Below the pieces are notes generated by a model that worked only from the letters and a program-made list of their open reading frames with translations, made no database searches and was not told the DNA's origin. From Clostridiales bacterium 38-18 (GTDB lineage Bacteria; Bacillota; Clostridia; Peptostreptococcales; Acidaminobacteraceae), in contig MKTL01000005.1 in the NCBI GenBank assembly GCA_001897605.1, positions 145,147 to 209,146 on the forward strand: a stretch of 64,000 nucleotides of DNA, in the 5' to 3' direction. A program made the translations under genes and the position numbers. Shown piece by piece: positions 34,428-42,466 of this stretch. Each line of letters opens with the position of its first letter. The stretch's first letter is position 1.

Positions 34428-35381
34428 ATGAGTCAAAATGACAAATTAAATAATCTTGAATACAAATTAATGCAATTCGAAAAAAATGTTGATGCTTTTA
34501 AAGATAATAATGATTTCTGGACGAATTGGGAAAATTTTAGAAATTTTATAACCCATGTCATAAATAAACATATTGTTAATGAATACGATTTTAAGACACT
34601 TGCCATTTGGGGAGCTGGTAGATGCAAAGATATTGATTTGTCTTTTTTTTGCGAGAATTTTGAGGAAGTTAATTTATTTGATATTAAAAGGAATGATGTA
34701 ATAGAAGGCGTTAAAGCTCAAAATCTTTCCCAAAAACAGTTAGATAAAATTAAAATTCATGAATCGTTTGATTTCCTAGATGTTGAAGATATCTTTTACA
34801 TTGAATTAAAAGATATGTTTAAAAATAAGTCATCTGTAAAGTCAATTACAAAATTTATAAGAAAACAGGCTAATAAAGTTAATATCCAAACTTCATTAAG
34901 TAAAGTTAATAAACAGTTTGATGTATCGATTTCATTAGGTGTTCATAGTCAATTATTTTCTGATGTTAAGCATAGTTTTGACGAGTATTTAAATTTATAT
35001 AATGATGAAGATGTGTCAAAAATTGGTGCTGAAAACAGGTATTTGCATAAAATAGGAGCATCTTTGTACAATCAATTTTTATATAATACCGTTCGTGATG
35101 GAGGTGCAATTTTTGTTGGGTTTGATCTAATTGAGTTTTCTCCTTATAGGGGTACTTTAGAGTTGTTAGATCATTTTAAAATATTGATGGCAAAAGGTGA
35201 AATTTTCGAGCATTTGGACTCGTTCTTGAAATTAGGTGCAGTTTTGGGAGCTTATGATGGTTATTATGATTTTACTAAATCTTTCAAAGATGAAGCTATA
35301 AAATTTCCTACTAATTTCGCTATATGGGATTATTTCGATTTTCATTCTTATTTTTTTATGACTACAGGCATTATTAAATAA
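34428..35381 (+). CDS. Putative SAM-dependent methyltransferase-like protein
   Basis: A 317-residue protein. FKTLAIWGAGRCKDIDLSFF (about 55-74) has the glycine-rich first loop of Rossmann methyltransferases, and EEVNLFDIKRND follows as the acidic second-strand end. SISLGVHSQLFSDV (about 164-177) may be the motif IV region. No target-recognition domain is seen. The second half is helical. It may modify DNA, RNA or a small molecule; the match is structural pattern only. It follows the Toprim gene by 24 bp and shares its orientation. Confidence 0.45.
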   Translation: MSQNDKLNNLEYKLMQFEKNVDAFKDNNDFWTNWENFRNFITHVINKHIVNEYDFKTLAIWGAGRCKDIDLSFFCENFEEVNLFDIKRNDVIEGVKAQNLSQKQLDKIKIHESFDFLDVEDIFYIELKDMFKNKSSVKSITKFIRKQANKVNIQTSLSKVNKQFDVSISLGVHSQLFSDVKHSFDEYLNLYNDEDVSKIGAENRYLHKIGASLYNQFLYNTVRDGGAIFVGFDLIEFSPYRGTLELLDHFKILMAKGEIFEHLDSFLKLGAVLGAYDGYYDFTKSFKDEAIKFPTNFAIWDYFDFHSYFFMTTGIIK

Positions 35382-35432
35382 TTTGAATTAAGTGTCATAT
35401 TGGCGCTTTAATAATAAAAAGGAGATTAAAAC

Positions 35433-35696
35433 ATGAAAAAATTTGCAAAAGGTTTAAAAGTACAATTTTTTATTGGTAATAACCCTGTTTTACATGACCC
35501 AAGGTTTGAATTTTCAAAACTAGAAAAAGATAGCTCTCTGTACCTTGATTTAGAAGACACAAAAGACCAAGCTATTTTAAAAATACTATTGTCATCTGAT
35601 AGTGTAGAATTACAGGCGAAAGAGTATCGAGTAACAGAAAAAACATTCATGTTAGATGGTACGGCTCTTTACATTAATGTTGAAGAAAAAAAATAA
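35433..35696 (+). CDS. Small protein of unknown function
   Basis: An 87-residue, soluble protein (MKKFAKGLKVQFFIGNNPVL at the start) with alternating hydrophobic strands, probably a small beta-rich fold. AAAGGAG precedes the ATG. It is followed by a palindrome terminator at 35712-35740. No family recognised. Confidence 0.5.
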   Translation: MKKFAKGLKVQFFIGNNPVLHDPRFEFSKLEKDSSLYLDLEDTKDQAILKILLSSDSVELQAKEYRVTEKTFMLDGTALYINVEEKK

Positions 35697-35711
35697 TTGA
35701 TGAATTTTAAT

Positions 35712-35740
35712 AAGCGTCAGTCTGACGCTTGCTTTTTTTA
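35712..35740 (+). terminator. Palindrome AAGCGTCAGTCTGACGCTT acting as terminator
   Basis: The perfect 19-bp palindrome is followed by GCTTTTTTT, so this copy can end transcription. Confidence 0.8.
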
Positions 35741-35755
35741 TTGTGAGGTCTGATA

Positions 35756-35953
35756 ATGAGCAAAGAAGATTTTAAGAAAAAAGTAAAAATAGTTTTAAAG
35801 GAAATGATAGAATCGGGTGAAATTCAATTTAAACTTGTTCAAGAGGATATGGAAGGTAAAAATTATGACAAATACTCAATATTGAATTTAGAAATTCATA
35901 TTGATGATGATATTATTGAGTCCAACGGACAAATATGGATTAATAAATTGTGA
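35756..35953 (+). CDS. Small acidic protein of unknown function
   Basis: A 65-residue protein with a lysine-rich N-terminal helix and an acidic end (LNLEIHIDDDIIESNGQIWI). A GTGAGG sequence lies 5-10 bases before the ATG. It is followed by a palindrome variant at 35974-35992 and then by the TGTAWTACA array in front of parA. Function unknown. Confidence 0.45.
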   Translation: MSKEDFKKKVKIVLKEMIESGEIQFKLVQEDMEGKNYDKYSILNLEIHIDDDIIESNGQIWINKL

Positions 35954-35998
35954 AATATTTAGATTGAAAGAGAGGCGTCTTGATGACGCTTCTTTTAT

Positions 35999-36209
35999 TG
36001 TATTACATAGATAGACAAGCTCATGTTAGATCGGCAAGCTCAACAATTATATTTTGTATTACATTTTCTAAATTTCGCCCTGGTGCAGCTGAATGATTTT
36101 GTAATACATTTATTGACGTGTTTTATGCCGATCGGTGTTGCTGAAGAACTTAATTTGTATTACATATTAGCAAAATCGATCGGATGCAGCTGCAACGTTT
36201 TGTAATACA
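35999..36209. repeat. Five-box TGTAWTACA array upstream of parA
   Basis: Boxes start at 35999, 36055, 36100, 36156 and 36201, with intervals of exactly 56, 45, 56 and 45 bp. Inner sequences include CTGGTGCAGCTGAAT and ATCGATCGGATGCAGCTG. No gene lies here. The position just before parA suggests a partition site or operator. Confidence 0.95.
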
Positions 36210-36291
36210 TATTGAAAAGGTCTGTCGCATTTAACCTTTTTTGTGTTATTATGATGATAAAATAATAATTTAGTTTAAAGGTCTGTTGCTA

Positions 36292-36320
36292 TTGACCTTT
36301 ACTGCGTTTTGTGGTATCAT
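36292..36320 (+). promoter_or_regulatory. Element-type promoter of parA
   Basis: TTGACC, 17 bp, TATCAT with TGG before the -10. The -35 is the right arm of an inverted repeat (AAAGGTC with GACCTTT, 36278-36300). A degenerate second copy (AAAAGGT/ACCTTTT) lies at 36216-36241. Confidence 0.8.
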
Positions 36321-36341
36321 TAATTAAGATGATAAATCACG

Positions 36342-36360
36342 AAGCGTCAGACTGACGCTT
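36342..36360. repeat. 19-bp palindrome AAGCGTCAGACTGACGCTT before parA
   Basis: A perfect copy in the leader, 16 bp before the parA ATG and just before its RBS. It could act as an operator or an RNA hairpin controlling translation. Confidence 0.9.
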
Positions 36361-36376
36361 GGAAAAAGGAGTAGTT

Positions 36377-37243
36377 ATGAAAAGGATAAAGATTGACAGA
36401 GCCTTTGGACTGGTAATCCCTGCAACCAAAGGCGGTGTAGCAAAAACAACTTCATGTATCACTATTGGGTCAGAACTTGCTAGCAAAGGTTATAAGACGC
36501 TGATTGTTGATATGGACCCACAGGGTAATGTCTCGACAAATTTTGGTTTATATGACCCAGAACAGGATTATATAGGTGATGTGTTGCTTGGTGAGAAAAA
36601 TTTAAAAGATATTATCAAGCCTACAGCTTATAACAACCTATATATCATTCCATCAAATTTAAACTTAATTAATGTTGACGATACTCTTAAGAAAGCGACG
36701 CTTTTTTCAAAAGATAACTTAGTCGATTATTTATCACAATATGGTGTAGATGTATCGAGCGTGGATCTTCCGCAATATGAAAATATCGAGTATACCTTAC
36801 ATGATGCTCTTGAGGAAGTACGTTCAGAGTTTGACTTTATTTTGATAGATGTTCCGCCTTATTATAACACTTTAGTTGAATGTTCATTATATGCGGCAGA
36901 TGGCTATATCGTACCAGTTGGACTAGATAAGTTTGCTCTTGAAGGATTTAAATATATTGTCGAAAAGGTCAAAAATGTTTTAAATAATGGGCATAATATT
37001 GAACTGATCGGCATCATTCCAACGAAGTATAGAAGAACATCATTACACAATGAAATTCTAAAGATGATTAAATTGGAAATGAGTACAATTAATGTTTTTG
37101 ACGAAATTCCAAATTCAGTAAAGGTTGAAGAAGCTCCGTTTTTTGAAAAGACTTTGACTGATTATCAACCGTACTTAGAAGCAACAATGAGATATAGAAA
37201 AATTGCAGACTTTATAATAAAACACGTAGAAAGCAGAGGTTAA
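36377..37243 (+). CDS. parA: ParA-family partition ATPase
   Basis: A 288-residue protein with the deviant Walker A of ParA proteins, TKGGVAKTTS at 17-26, and TLIVDMDPQGNVS at 41-53. The Walker B region is FDFILIDVPP. It drives plasmid segregation by ATP-dependent DNA binding together with ParB. I choose the ATG at 36377 because AAAGGAG lies 8 bases upstream; the TTG at 36359 is at the end of the palindrome. There is no N-terminal HTH, so autoregulation likely relies on ParB or another factor. ParB follows 3 bp later. Confidence 0.93.
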   Translation: MKRIKIDRAFGLVIPATKGGVAKTTSCITIGSELASKGYKTLIVDMDPQGNVSTNFGLYDPEQDYIGDVLLGEKNLKDIIKPTAYNNLYIIPSNLNLINVDDTLKKATLFSKDNLVDYLSQYGVDVSSVDLPQYENIEYTLHDALEEVRSEFDFILIDVPPYYNTLVECSLYAADGYIVPVGLDKFALEGFKYIVEKVKNVLNNGHNIELIGIIPTKYRRTSLHNEILKMIKLEMSTINVFDEIPNSVKVEEAPFFEKTLTDYQPYLEATMRYRKIADFIIKHVESRG

Positions 37244-37246
37244 AAT

Positions 37247-38479
37247 ATGGCTAAAAATAATTTATCAAACCTAGTAAACAAATCTGTCAAATCAGTTAAT
37301 GATTCAGTTTTGAAAGCATCTTCAAGCGAAAGTTTAATAATTCTAAAGAGAGACGAGTTTCTTGAAATAGAGTCAATGTTTCCCGACAAACAGAAAGAGT
37401 ATTTTTCATATGAAGATACTGATAAAGATTTTCTAGGCTTAGAAAAATCAGTGTTAAATATCGGTATTATTCACCCACCAACATTGAAAATGGTGGACGG
37501 AAAGTATAAGATGATTACCGGTCATAGAAAGCAAAATATTGTTAGAAGAAATCCCGACCATTTCGAACAAATTGACTGTATTGTAACCACTGACAATGAA
37601 GAAGTTTGTTATCTTAAGTTTCTAGATTCTAACGTTGAAGCAGGACGTGAAAAATCAAGTATGGACTTGGTTAAAATCTTTGAAGAGGAAAAAGAAGTTT
37701 ACAAACAGCTCGCAGAAAAGACAGGTCACAAGTACAATATCAACAAAGAAATCGCTGAAAATACTGGCAAATCTAAGAAAACAGTTGAGCGATATCTCAA
37801 TGTAACTAACTTAATTCCAGAGTTTAGAGAAATATTCGATAAAGGGGAATGGAGCGTTTTAGCGGCTCAATCAATCGGTCAACTAAACGAGTATAACCAA
37901 AAAGAATTATTTAACATCTTTGGTGAATCGTTATCTAAAAAAACTGAATTAGAGATTAAAACGATTAAAGAGAATCTAAGTCAGAAAACAGATGAATTAG
38001 TAGAACTTGAAGAAAAAGTTGGAATGTTAGAAGGCTCAATTAATGATAAAGAAAAAGAAATTGAGCAACTTAATATGAGTTTAGAAATCTATACTGAGGG
38101 TGATAATTCGTATAAAAATATCAAAACTAAGTTGGAAAATGCAAATGCAGAACTCTTCGAAATGAAATCTAATCAAGGTGAGATTATCAGACAAAAGGCT
38201 GAGGAATTATCTAAAAATAAGTTTGAAGAATATGAAAATACTATAAGAAAGATAACCGCAGACAGCAAATCTTTGATGAAAAAACTTGATGATTCAAAAG
38301 AAAATATCGCTCTCTTATCTTCAATATTTGCCCTTAAGTCGATTTTGCCAACGGTAAAACAAGCAGTAAACAATTTTAAAAATGACAAAGCTGAAATCGA
38401 CGAAAATACGAAATCGGAAATTGAAAGTACGATTAACATGATTAAAGAGTTTGAAACGTCACTTAAAGATTTAATATAA
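37247..38479 (+). CDS. parB: ParB/Spo0J-like partition protein
   Basis: A 410-residue protein. The N-terminal ParB domain contains the nucleotide-binding motif TGHRKQN at 91-97. A helix-turn-helix lies at about 166-187 (NKEIAENTGKSKKTVERYLN). A long coiled coil (about 225-345) follows, which is unusual in length for a ParB and gives the protein its size. It should bind the element's centromere; the closest candidate is the five-box array at 35999-36209. No canonical chromosomal parS was seen nearby. Confidence 0.88.
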   Translation: MAKNNLSNLVNKSVKSVNDSVLKASSSESLIILKRDEFLEIESMFPDKQKEYFSYEDTDKDFLGLEKSVLNIGIIHPPTLKMVDGKYKMITGHRKQNIVRRNPDHFEQIDCIVTTDNEEVCYLKFLDSNVEAGREKSSMDLVKIFEEEKEVYKQLAEKTGHKYNINKEIAENTGKSKKTVERYLNVTNLIPEFREIFDKGEWSVLAAQSIGQLNEYNQKELFNIFGESLSKKTELEIKTIKENLSQKTDELVELEEKVGMLEGSINDKEKEIEQLNMSLEIYTEGDNSYKNIKTKLENANAELFEMKSNQGEIIRQKAEELSKNKFEEYENTIRKITADSKSLMKKLDDSKENIALLSSIFALKSILPTVKQAVNNFKNDKAEIDENTKSEIESTINMIKEFETSLKDLI

Positions 38480-38480
38480 A

Positions 38481-38530
38481 AAATAAATATAGCAGGGGGG
38501 AAACCCCCTCTATATTCTTTTCTAGGAGGC
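38481..38530. terminator. Hairpin after parB
   Basis: AGGGGG and CCCCCT pair after the parB stop, similar to the GAGGGG/CCCCCC hairpin after the RadC-like gene. T residues follow only loosely. Confidence 0.45.
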
Positions 38531-38537
38531 CCATATT

Positions 38538-38759
38538 ATGGCGAAATTTTGTAGATTTAATTGTATAGGTACACTATCGGATAGCAAAGTTTCTAAAGAT
38601 TTTAATTCATCATTTGAACAAAGAATTACAATTATAAATATACCTGTTGAAGTTTGTTCAACGTGTAAACAGCTCTATATTAATAAGGACACACAAAATA
38701 GAATTAACGAAATTCTTAATCAAGAACATTCACAAAGAATCGTTGATTTTGAAAAATAA
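38538..38759 (+). CDS. YgiT/MqsA-like zinc-finger small protein
   Basis: A 73-residue protein with two cysteine pairs, CRFNC at 5-9 and CSTC at 39-42, and the pattern ITIINIPVEVCSTCKQLYIN seen in the zinc domain of MqsA/YgiT-type proteins. There is no HTH domain, so it is not a complete antitoxin. AGGAGG precedes the ATG. It probably belongs to the parAB transcript; function unknown. Confidence 0.6.
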   Translation: MAKFCRFNCIGTLSDSKVSKDFNSSFEQRITIINIPVEVCSTCKQLYINKDTQNRINEILNQEHSQRIVDFEK

Positions 38760-38782
38760 CTTATTTAAAAGGAGTGGTCAAA

Positions 38783-39058
38783 ATGCCTAAAACTATTAAA
38801 GATGGTTCAATAATTGCCAATAATCGTATTAAGGAAATGGCTAAATTATTAGACATAAAATTCAATCAATTCTCAGCAGACCTCGGACGATCAGACAAAT
38901 ATATTATTAATGTTACTAAGACAGATGAAAAAGCTATCTCTTATACTGTTGTAAAAGAAATTGTAGAATATTTAATCTATAAATCAGATGAATTAAGTAA
39001 TGGTGAACAAATATTGTTGATTGACCCAGAGGATATTTATTATGAGAAATTCAGATAA
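38783..39058 (+). CDS. Small HTH-like protein of unknown function
   Basis: A 91-residue protein. IKEMAKLLDIKFNQFSADLG and SDKYIINVTKTDEKAI (about 15-50) resemble a Cro/C1-type fold, followed by an acidic tail. The ATG at 38783 follows AAAGGAG by 8 bases. It overlaps the next gene by 17 bp. A DNA-binding regulator is plausible; not certain. Confidence 0.5.
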   Translation: MPKTIKDGSIIANNRIKEMAKLLDIKFNQFSADLGRSDKYIINVTKTDEKAISYTVVKEIVEYLIYKSDELSNGEQILLIDPEDIYYEKFR

Positions 39059-39671
39059 AATAAATCATATAAAGCTTCTACTAGAAGATGCAAAAATGTT
39101 CTCAATCATCTATCTTGGTTTTGAAAAAAAAGTTAAAAAGACATTCATTATTGAAACATCAAAGCAGTTTTTCTTGGATAATCTTACGTGTTTAGATTTA
39201 AAATCAATTGTCTCTGATGGTGAGTCTTTTGTATATTGCTTGGGTTTTTCATCAGCATATTATCATGATGTTGTTCTAAAAGTAGATGACGTAATTCAAC
39301 AAAGCTATCTTATAGAGCGTGAGAAACTTAAAGGACTTAAAGCTATAAATCCCGTTGCAAGAGTACAACATACGCTTAAAGGTGGAAGACATTTTATAAG
39401 AAATTATTTCAGAAAAATAGCGACAAATACAGAACATCAATACAATGTGATTTTGCTTTTGATGAATATTTTTTCTAATTTTAAATACAGATTTCCTGTG
39501 TCTATATCGATTGAACAAGTAGAGAAAGTTTTGAATATGAAGTATTATAAGAGTCCTATTTTTTATTCAAAACTCAATCATATAATGCTTAATATTCTGA
39601 TACTAAGTATTATATTTGGAAGTATTGTCATCGTCATATTTTCAAATTATTTAATCAATAAAGGGGTGTAA
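39042..39671 (+). CDS. Membrane-anchored protein of unknown function
   Basis: A 209-residue protein starting at the ATG at 39042 (GAGG upstream; the earlier TTG lacks an RBS). It is soluble and basic except for one C-terminal helix (about 185-203, LNILILSIIFGSIVIVIFSN), a tail-anchor arrangement. No family recognised. Neighbours are accessory genes of the ParAB region. Confidence 0.5.
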   Translation: MRNSDKINHIKLLLEDAKMFSIIYLGFEKKVKKTFIIETSKQFFLDNLTCLDLKSIVSDGESFVYCLGFSSAYYHDVVLKVDDVIQQSYLIEREKLKGLKAINPVARVQHTLKGGRHFIRNYFRKIATNTEHQYNVILLLMNIFSNFKYRFPVSISIEQVEKVLNMKYYKSPIFYSKLNHIMLNILILSIIFGSIVIVIFSNYLINKGV

Positions 39672-39674
39672 TTT

Positions 39675-40124
39675 ATGAAATCAGACGTTCTTTTGAACCA
39701 TGCAATGTTGTTAAACCGTGATATAAAGGATTTTCTAAAAGTGGTGTCATATGATAAATATTCTTGTTTAGATATGGTTGAAACTAATTCTCTAAATGAT
39801 GAATTAATTAAGTCAGAGCTAGAGCGTGTAGCTGAACAACTAGACAATATTAGGATTAGACTTAATTACTTAAATCGTCCGATCACTGTAGAAGGAGTTT
39901 TAAAATGTGATATAAACGGTCGATATTCGCTTGGTGATTTTGAATATAGCTGTGCGAGTAGTATTGAGTTTCTATTTGTAGACGAAGAAGATGATAGCAG
40001 TCAATGGATCATATCAAGCGTTGAAGGAAATGAGGACGGATATTATATAAAAGGGTATAAAAAAGTAAAAATGGAAGGTTTGACCGTAAGACGTAGAGAA
40101 ATAGAGGGATTATATAACTTTTAA
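39675..40124 (+). CDS. DUF5348-like accessory protein
   Basis: A 149-residue protein. The N-terminal half is helical (HAMLLNRDIKDFLKVV). The C-terminal half, ITVEGVLKCDINGRYSLGDF followed by SSIEFLFVD and WIISSVEG, resembles the small beta domain DUF5348 found on conjugative elements of Firmicutes. Its role is unknown. It begins 3 bp after the previous stop and ends before a gene-free promoter region. Confidence 0.5.
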   Translation: MKSDVLLNHAMLLNRDIKDFLKVVSYDKYSCLDMVETNSLNDELIKSELERVAEQLDNIRIRLNYLNRPITVEGVLKCDINGRYSLGDFEYSCASSIEFLFVDEEDDSSQWIISSVEGNEDGYYIKGYKKVKMEGLTVRRREIEGLYNF

Positions 40125-40196
40125 TCATATTTTGTGATATAATATTCTATAGTATATTATTGTATTATACAATCGGCTTGAAAAGGTGGTATGTAA

Positions 40197-40454
40197 GTGT
40201 CTGTAAGCTATGATGAACTATATCGAAATATGACGAAAGATAATAAGAAAATTCTTATGATAATTAGTAGCCAGAGCAACGTAAACTACAAATTCATTCA
40301 AGAAAAAACAGGACTAAAACAGAGATCGCTAGATATCGCCATTGCAGAACTTATTGCGTGCTGCATAATTGAAAAGTATAAATTGAGAGAAAATTATCGT
40401 GAGACGTACTTCAAATTAACACGACATGGCATAGAGATCAGCAAGCTCTTATAA
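40197..40454 (+). CDS. Small winged-helix DNA-binding protein
   Basis: An 85-residue protein starting with GTG (AAGGTGG upstream). The whole chain is one winged helix: SNVNYKFIQEKTGLKQRSLD (about 28-47) and a wing ending YFKLTRHGIEISKLL. It resembles MarR/PadR-type small regulators. It lies directly before the hairpin-rich RNA locus and may regulate it or the neighbouring genes; this is inference. Confidence 0.65.
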   Translation: MSVSYDELYRNMTKDNKKILMIISSQSNVNYKFIQEKTGLKQRSLDIAIAELIACCIIEKYKLRENYRETYFKLTRHGIEISKLL

Positions 40455-40458
40455 GCAC

Positions 40459-40550
40459 TTTAACAACTCCCCTTTGTACCGCAGGGGAGAAGTTAAAGGC
40501 AATTTCAAAAACGACAACTCCCCCTTGTACCGCAGGGGAGAAGCCGTTTT
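40459..40550. repeat. CTCCCC/GGGGAG hairpins 1 and 2
   Basis: Two copies of AACTCCCC, GTACCGCA, GGGGAGAAG, 48 bp apart (from about 40466 and 40514). The outer stems differ: CTTTAAC/GTTAAAG in the first and AAAACG/CGTTTT in the second. The core is constant and the outer pairing is kept with different bases. Confidence 0.85.
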
Positions 40551-40556
40551 CTCAAC

Positions 40557-41095
40557 ACGTCGCCCCAAGTTATTGTTGAGATTCAAATTTAAGTATGCTA
40601 TAATTTGCATATACATAAATTTGTGCATCTGGGCGACGTTATAAGCATACACATGATTATGTGTATGCATGGTGTCTCGCCACCATACAGCGAATCGCTT
40701 TCTTGTAAGCGATAGCAACGCCTTTACATAAATTCTCGCATTTTCACAAATGCTCAAATTTATGCGTATGGGTGAGATACCGCCAACCGCATAACAAAGC
40801 CGTTGCAAAGTACTTTTCGCTTACGCTCAAAGCATTTGCATACGACTTCGCCATGCTTCCAATACTAAAATTTCAATCTCGTTCCGAGCTTGAAACAGGC
40901 CCAACAAGTTGGGTTTTAGATTGGTGGCGGACATCTCCAAAATCGGTTGGCTCACGCTTCAACCGATTTTTCGATTTATCTCACCCATACGGGAAAAGAT
41001 GGCGACAATCTTCGATTGTCTTTTTATACGCTACAAGTAGCGTACTTGCGTGAATGAGAATCTTCGTTCTCACTTTTACGCAAGGGGTTATATTC
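40557..41095 (+). ncRNA. Large structured RNA candidate
   Basis: A promoter TTGAGA-17 bp-TATAAT (40576-40604) starts the region. Pairings seen: ACGTCGCCC/GGGCGACGT (40557, 40631); CGTATGGGTGAGATA (40765-40779) with TATCTCACCCATACG (40977-40991), a perfect 15-bp long-range helix; GCATACACAT/ATGTGTATGC; AATCGGTTG/CAACCGATT; CCCAAC/GTTGGG; GACAATCTTCGATTGTC; TACGCTA/TAGCGTA; GAGAA/TTCTC inside TTGCGT/ACGCAA. No credible gene is present. It resembles the style of large phage/plasmid RNAs such as GOLLD or ROOL, but membership is untested. Confidence 0.7.
40576..40604 (+). promoter_or_regulatory. Promoter of the structured RNA
   Basis: TTGAGA and TATAAT separated by 17 bp. The expected start is near 40611, just before the helix GGGCGACG. 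The -10 is a perfect consensus. Confidence 0.65.
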
Positions 41096-41098
41096 GCG

Positions 41099-41345
41099 AG
41101 CAACATCCCCTTCGTAAACTCGGGGAGAAGCTCACTCATTTCGCCTTAAAAATTTGAGAACTCCCCGACGTTTCACTGAGGGGAGAACTCAAATTTAAAG
41201 GCGAGGTTTTTCAAATTATTAAGTGACAGATCATGAACAACATCCCCTTCGTAAACTCGGGGAGAAGTTCACTCACACATCTTATAAAATTTAAGAACTC
41301 CCCTGACGTTTCACTGAGGGGAGAACTCAAATTTTAAGATGATTT
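41099..41345. repeat. CTCCCC/GGGGAG hairpins 3 to 6
   Basis: Two tandem blocks, each with a hairpin ATCCCC/GGGGAG (outer stems GAGC/GCTC, then GAAC/GTTC) and a hairpin CTCCCC/GGGGAG with long outer stems (CGCCTT/AAGGCG at 41144-41207, CATCTT/AAGATG at about 41278-41341). The outer stems change together on both sides. The last one is followed by a long T run and may be a terminator. Confidence 0.85.
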
Positions 41346-41365
41346 TTATTTTTTTTTGAGGTAAT

Positions 41366-41899
41366 ATGAAATCAAAATTTAACCATTTAAAAAGATATTA
41401 TTCTGACTTTAATTTGTCGTTCCTAAATTTTTTCTCGGACAAACTTCATAGTAAAATGATAGTGGCTGACATTGGTTGTGGACATATGAGAAATTTACGT
41501 TTGTTAAATCGAATTGGATTTAATTATTTAGTTGGTATTGATAAAACTATTCCCAAGCCGACGTTTGATTACCAATCTCAAAATATAGCTTTTATCCAAT
41601 CAAATATTTTAAATGGGATTCCACTTCCAAATGATTTTAGTGATTTAACTCTTTGTAATTATGTATTGATGTTTATTGAGCCATCAAATATTAATTTTGT
41701 TTTAGATGAATTGTATAGAATTTCGAATAAGTACTTAGTAATTGAAACTTACAAGCTTCACGCTAATGCAATTCAAAACCAGAAGGGAACGGACTTTAAA
41801 GACTATTCATTTTCATACATTGTTGAATATCTTGTAAAATATAAAAATATGAAAATCATTTATCAAAAATCAGCTGAAAAAGTCGTTTTTATGAGGTGA
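41366..41899 (+). CDS. Class I SAM-dependent methyltransferase
   Basis: A 177-residue protein. VADIGCGHMRNL (about 33-44) is motif I, and LVGIDKT and LCNYVLMFIEP are the expected second-strand and post-motif regions. The size suits a small UbiE/Methyltransf_11-type enzyme. The substrate is unknown; there is no DNA methylase NPPY/PC motif. A TTTGAGG precedes the ATG. It begins a short operon with the Replic_Relax-like genes. Confidence 0.8.
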   Translation: MKSKFNHLKRYYSDFNLSFLNFFSDKLHSKMIVADIGCGHMRNLRLLNRIGFNYLVGIDKTIPKPTFDYQSQNIAFIQSNILNGIPLPNDFSDLTLCNYVLMFIEPSNINFVLDELYRISNKYLVIETYKLHANAIQNQKGTDFKDYSFSYIVEYLVKYKNMKIIYQKSAEKVVFMR

Positions 41900-41903
41900 G
41901 AAT

Positions 41904-42455
41904 ATGGCACGTGGTAAATCATCAAAATTCATTAAAGTTTTGACTTCAAAAGATACTGAACTAATTAAACAGTTGTCACGTACTGGCGTGTCAACTTCTG
42001 AACAGATTAAAAAGCATATTGGATTAAGTGATGAAAGAATTACCAAACTTGCTAATTCCAATTTCATTTCAATCACTAAAGAAGTTGTTGAGGGAAAAAC
42101 TAGAAATATTATTAAACTAAATGACAAAGGTAAAAAATACGCACGTGAAGAATTAGCGGTTACATTCTTTCCACGTGTTCAATCAAATCATCTTTATCAT
42201 GACATTAAATTGACTGAAATGTATTTTAGATTGCCTAATGATGTGAAGGAAACTTGGCGAAGTGAAAATGAAATTGTACTTAGTTTATATTCAGAAAATA
42301 TCAATCTTGATAATTGCGTTGATGCTACAGTTATTATTGATGGTGAAACGGTAGGTATTGAATCGATAGGAAACACATATACAGATGATATTATTGCCAC
42401 TAAACATGAAATAGCAACTACAATACTTGGTTGTAGTAGAATTATATCTGCTTAA
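41904..42455 (+). CDS. Replic_Relax-like (replication-relaxation) protein
   Basis: A 183-residue protein. An N-terminal winged helix (TGVSTSEQIKKHIGLSDERI) is followed by a nuclease-like fold with LYHDIKLTEMYFRLP and CVDATVIIDGETVGIE, the strand pattern of the Replic_Relax family of Gram-positive plasmids. Such proteins are thought to work at the origin of transfer or replication. AGGTGAG precedes the ATG. It may be part of the relaxosome; catalysis is unproven. Confidence 0.6.
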   Translation: MARGKSSKFIKVLTSKDTELIKQLSRTGVSTSEQIKKHIGLSDERITKLANSNFISITKEVVEGKTRNIIKLNDKGKKYAREELAVTFFPRVQSNHLYHDIKLTEMYFRLPNDVKETWRSENEIVLSLYSENINLDNCVDATVIIDGETVGIESIGNTYTDDIIATKHEIATTILGCSRIISA

Positions 42456-42466
42456 AAGGGGGAAGT

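Noticed and set aside
38538..39058. YgiT-like protein and small HTH protein as an MqsRA toxin-antitoxin pair
   Set aside because: The zinc protein lacks the antitoxin HTH and there is no MqsR-like toxin beside it.
40127..40175. A TGTATTATAC-like sequence near 40160 as another box
   Set aside because: Too degenerate and without a partner at 45 or 56 bp.
40449..41053. Frames of about 93 and 119 codons across the structured RNA
   Set aside because: No RBS, no protein pattern, and they coincide with hairpins and a long-range helix.
40459..41345. CTCCCC/GGGGAG repeats as a CRISPR array
   Set aside because: Only a few copies, unequal spacing, outer parts that pair within each repeat, and no cas genes. 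Hairpin elements fit better.
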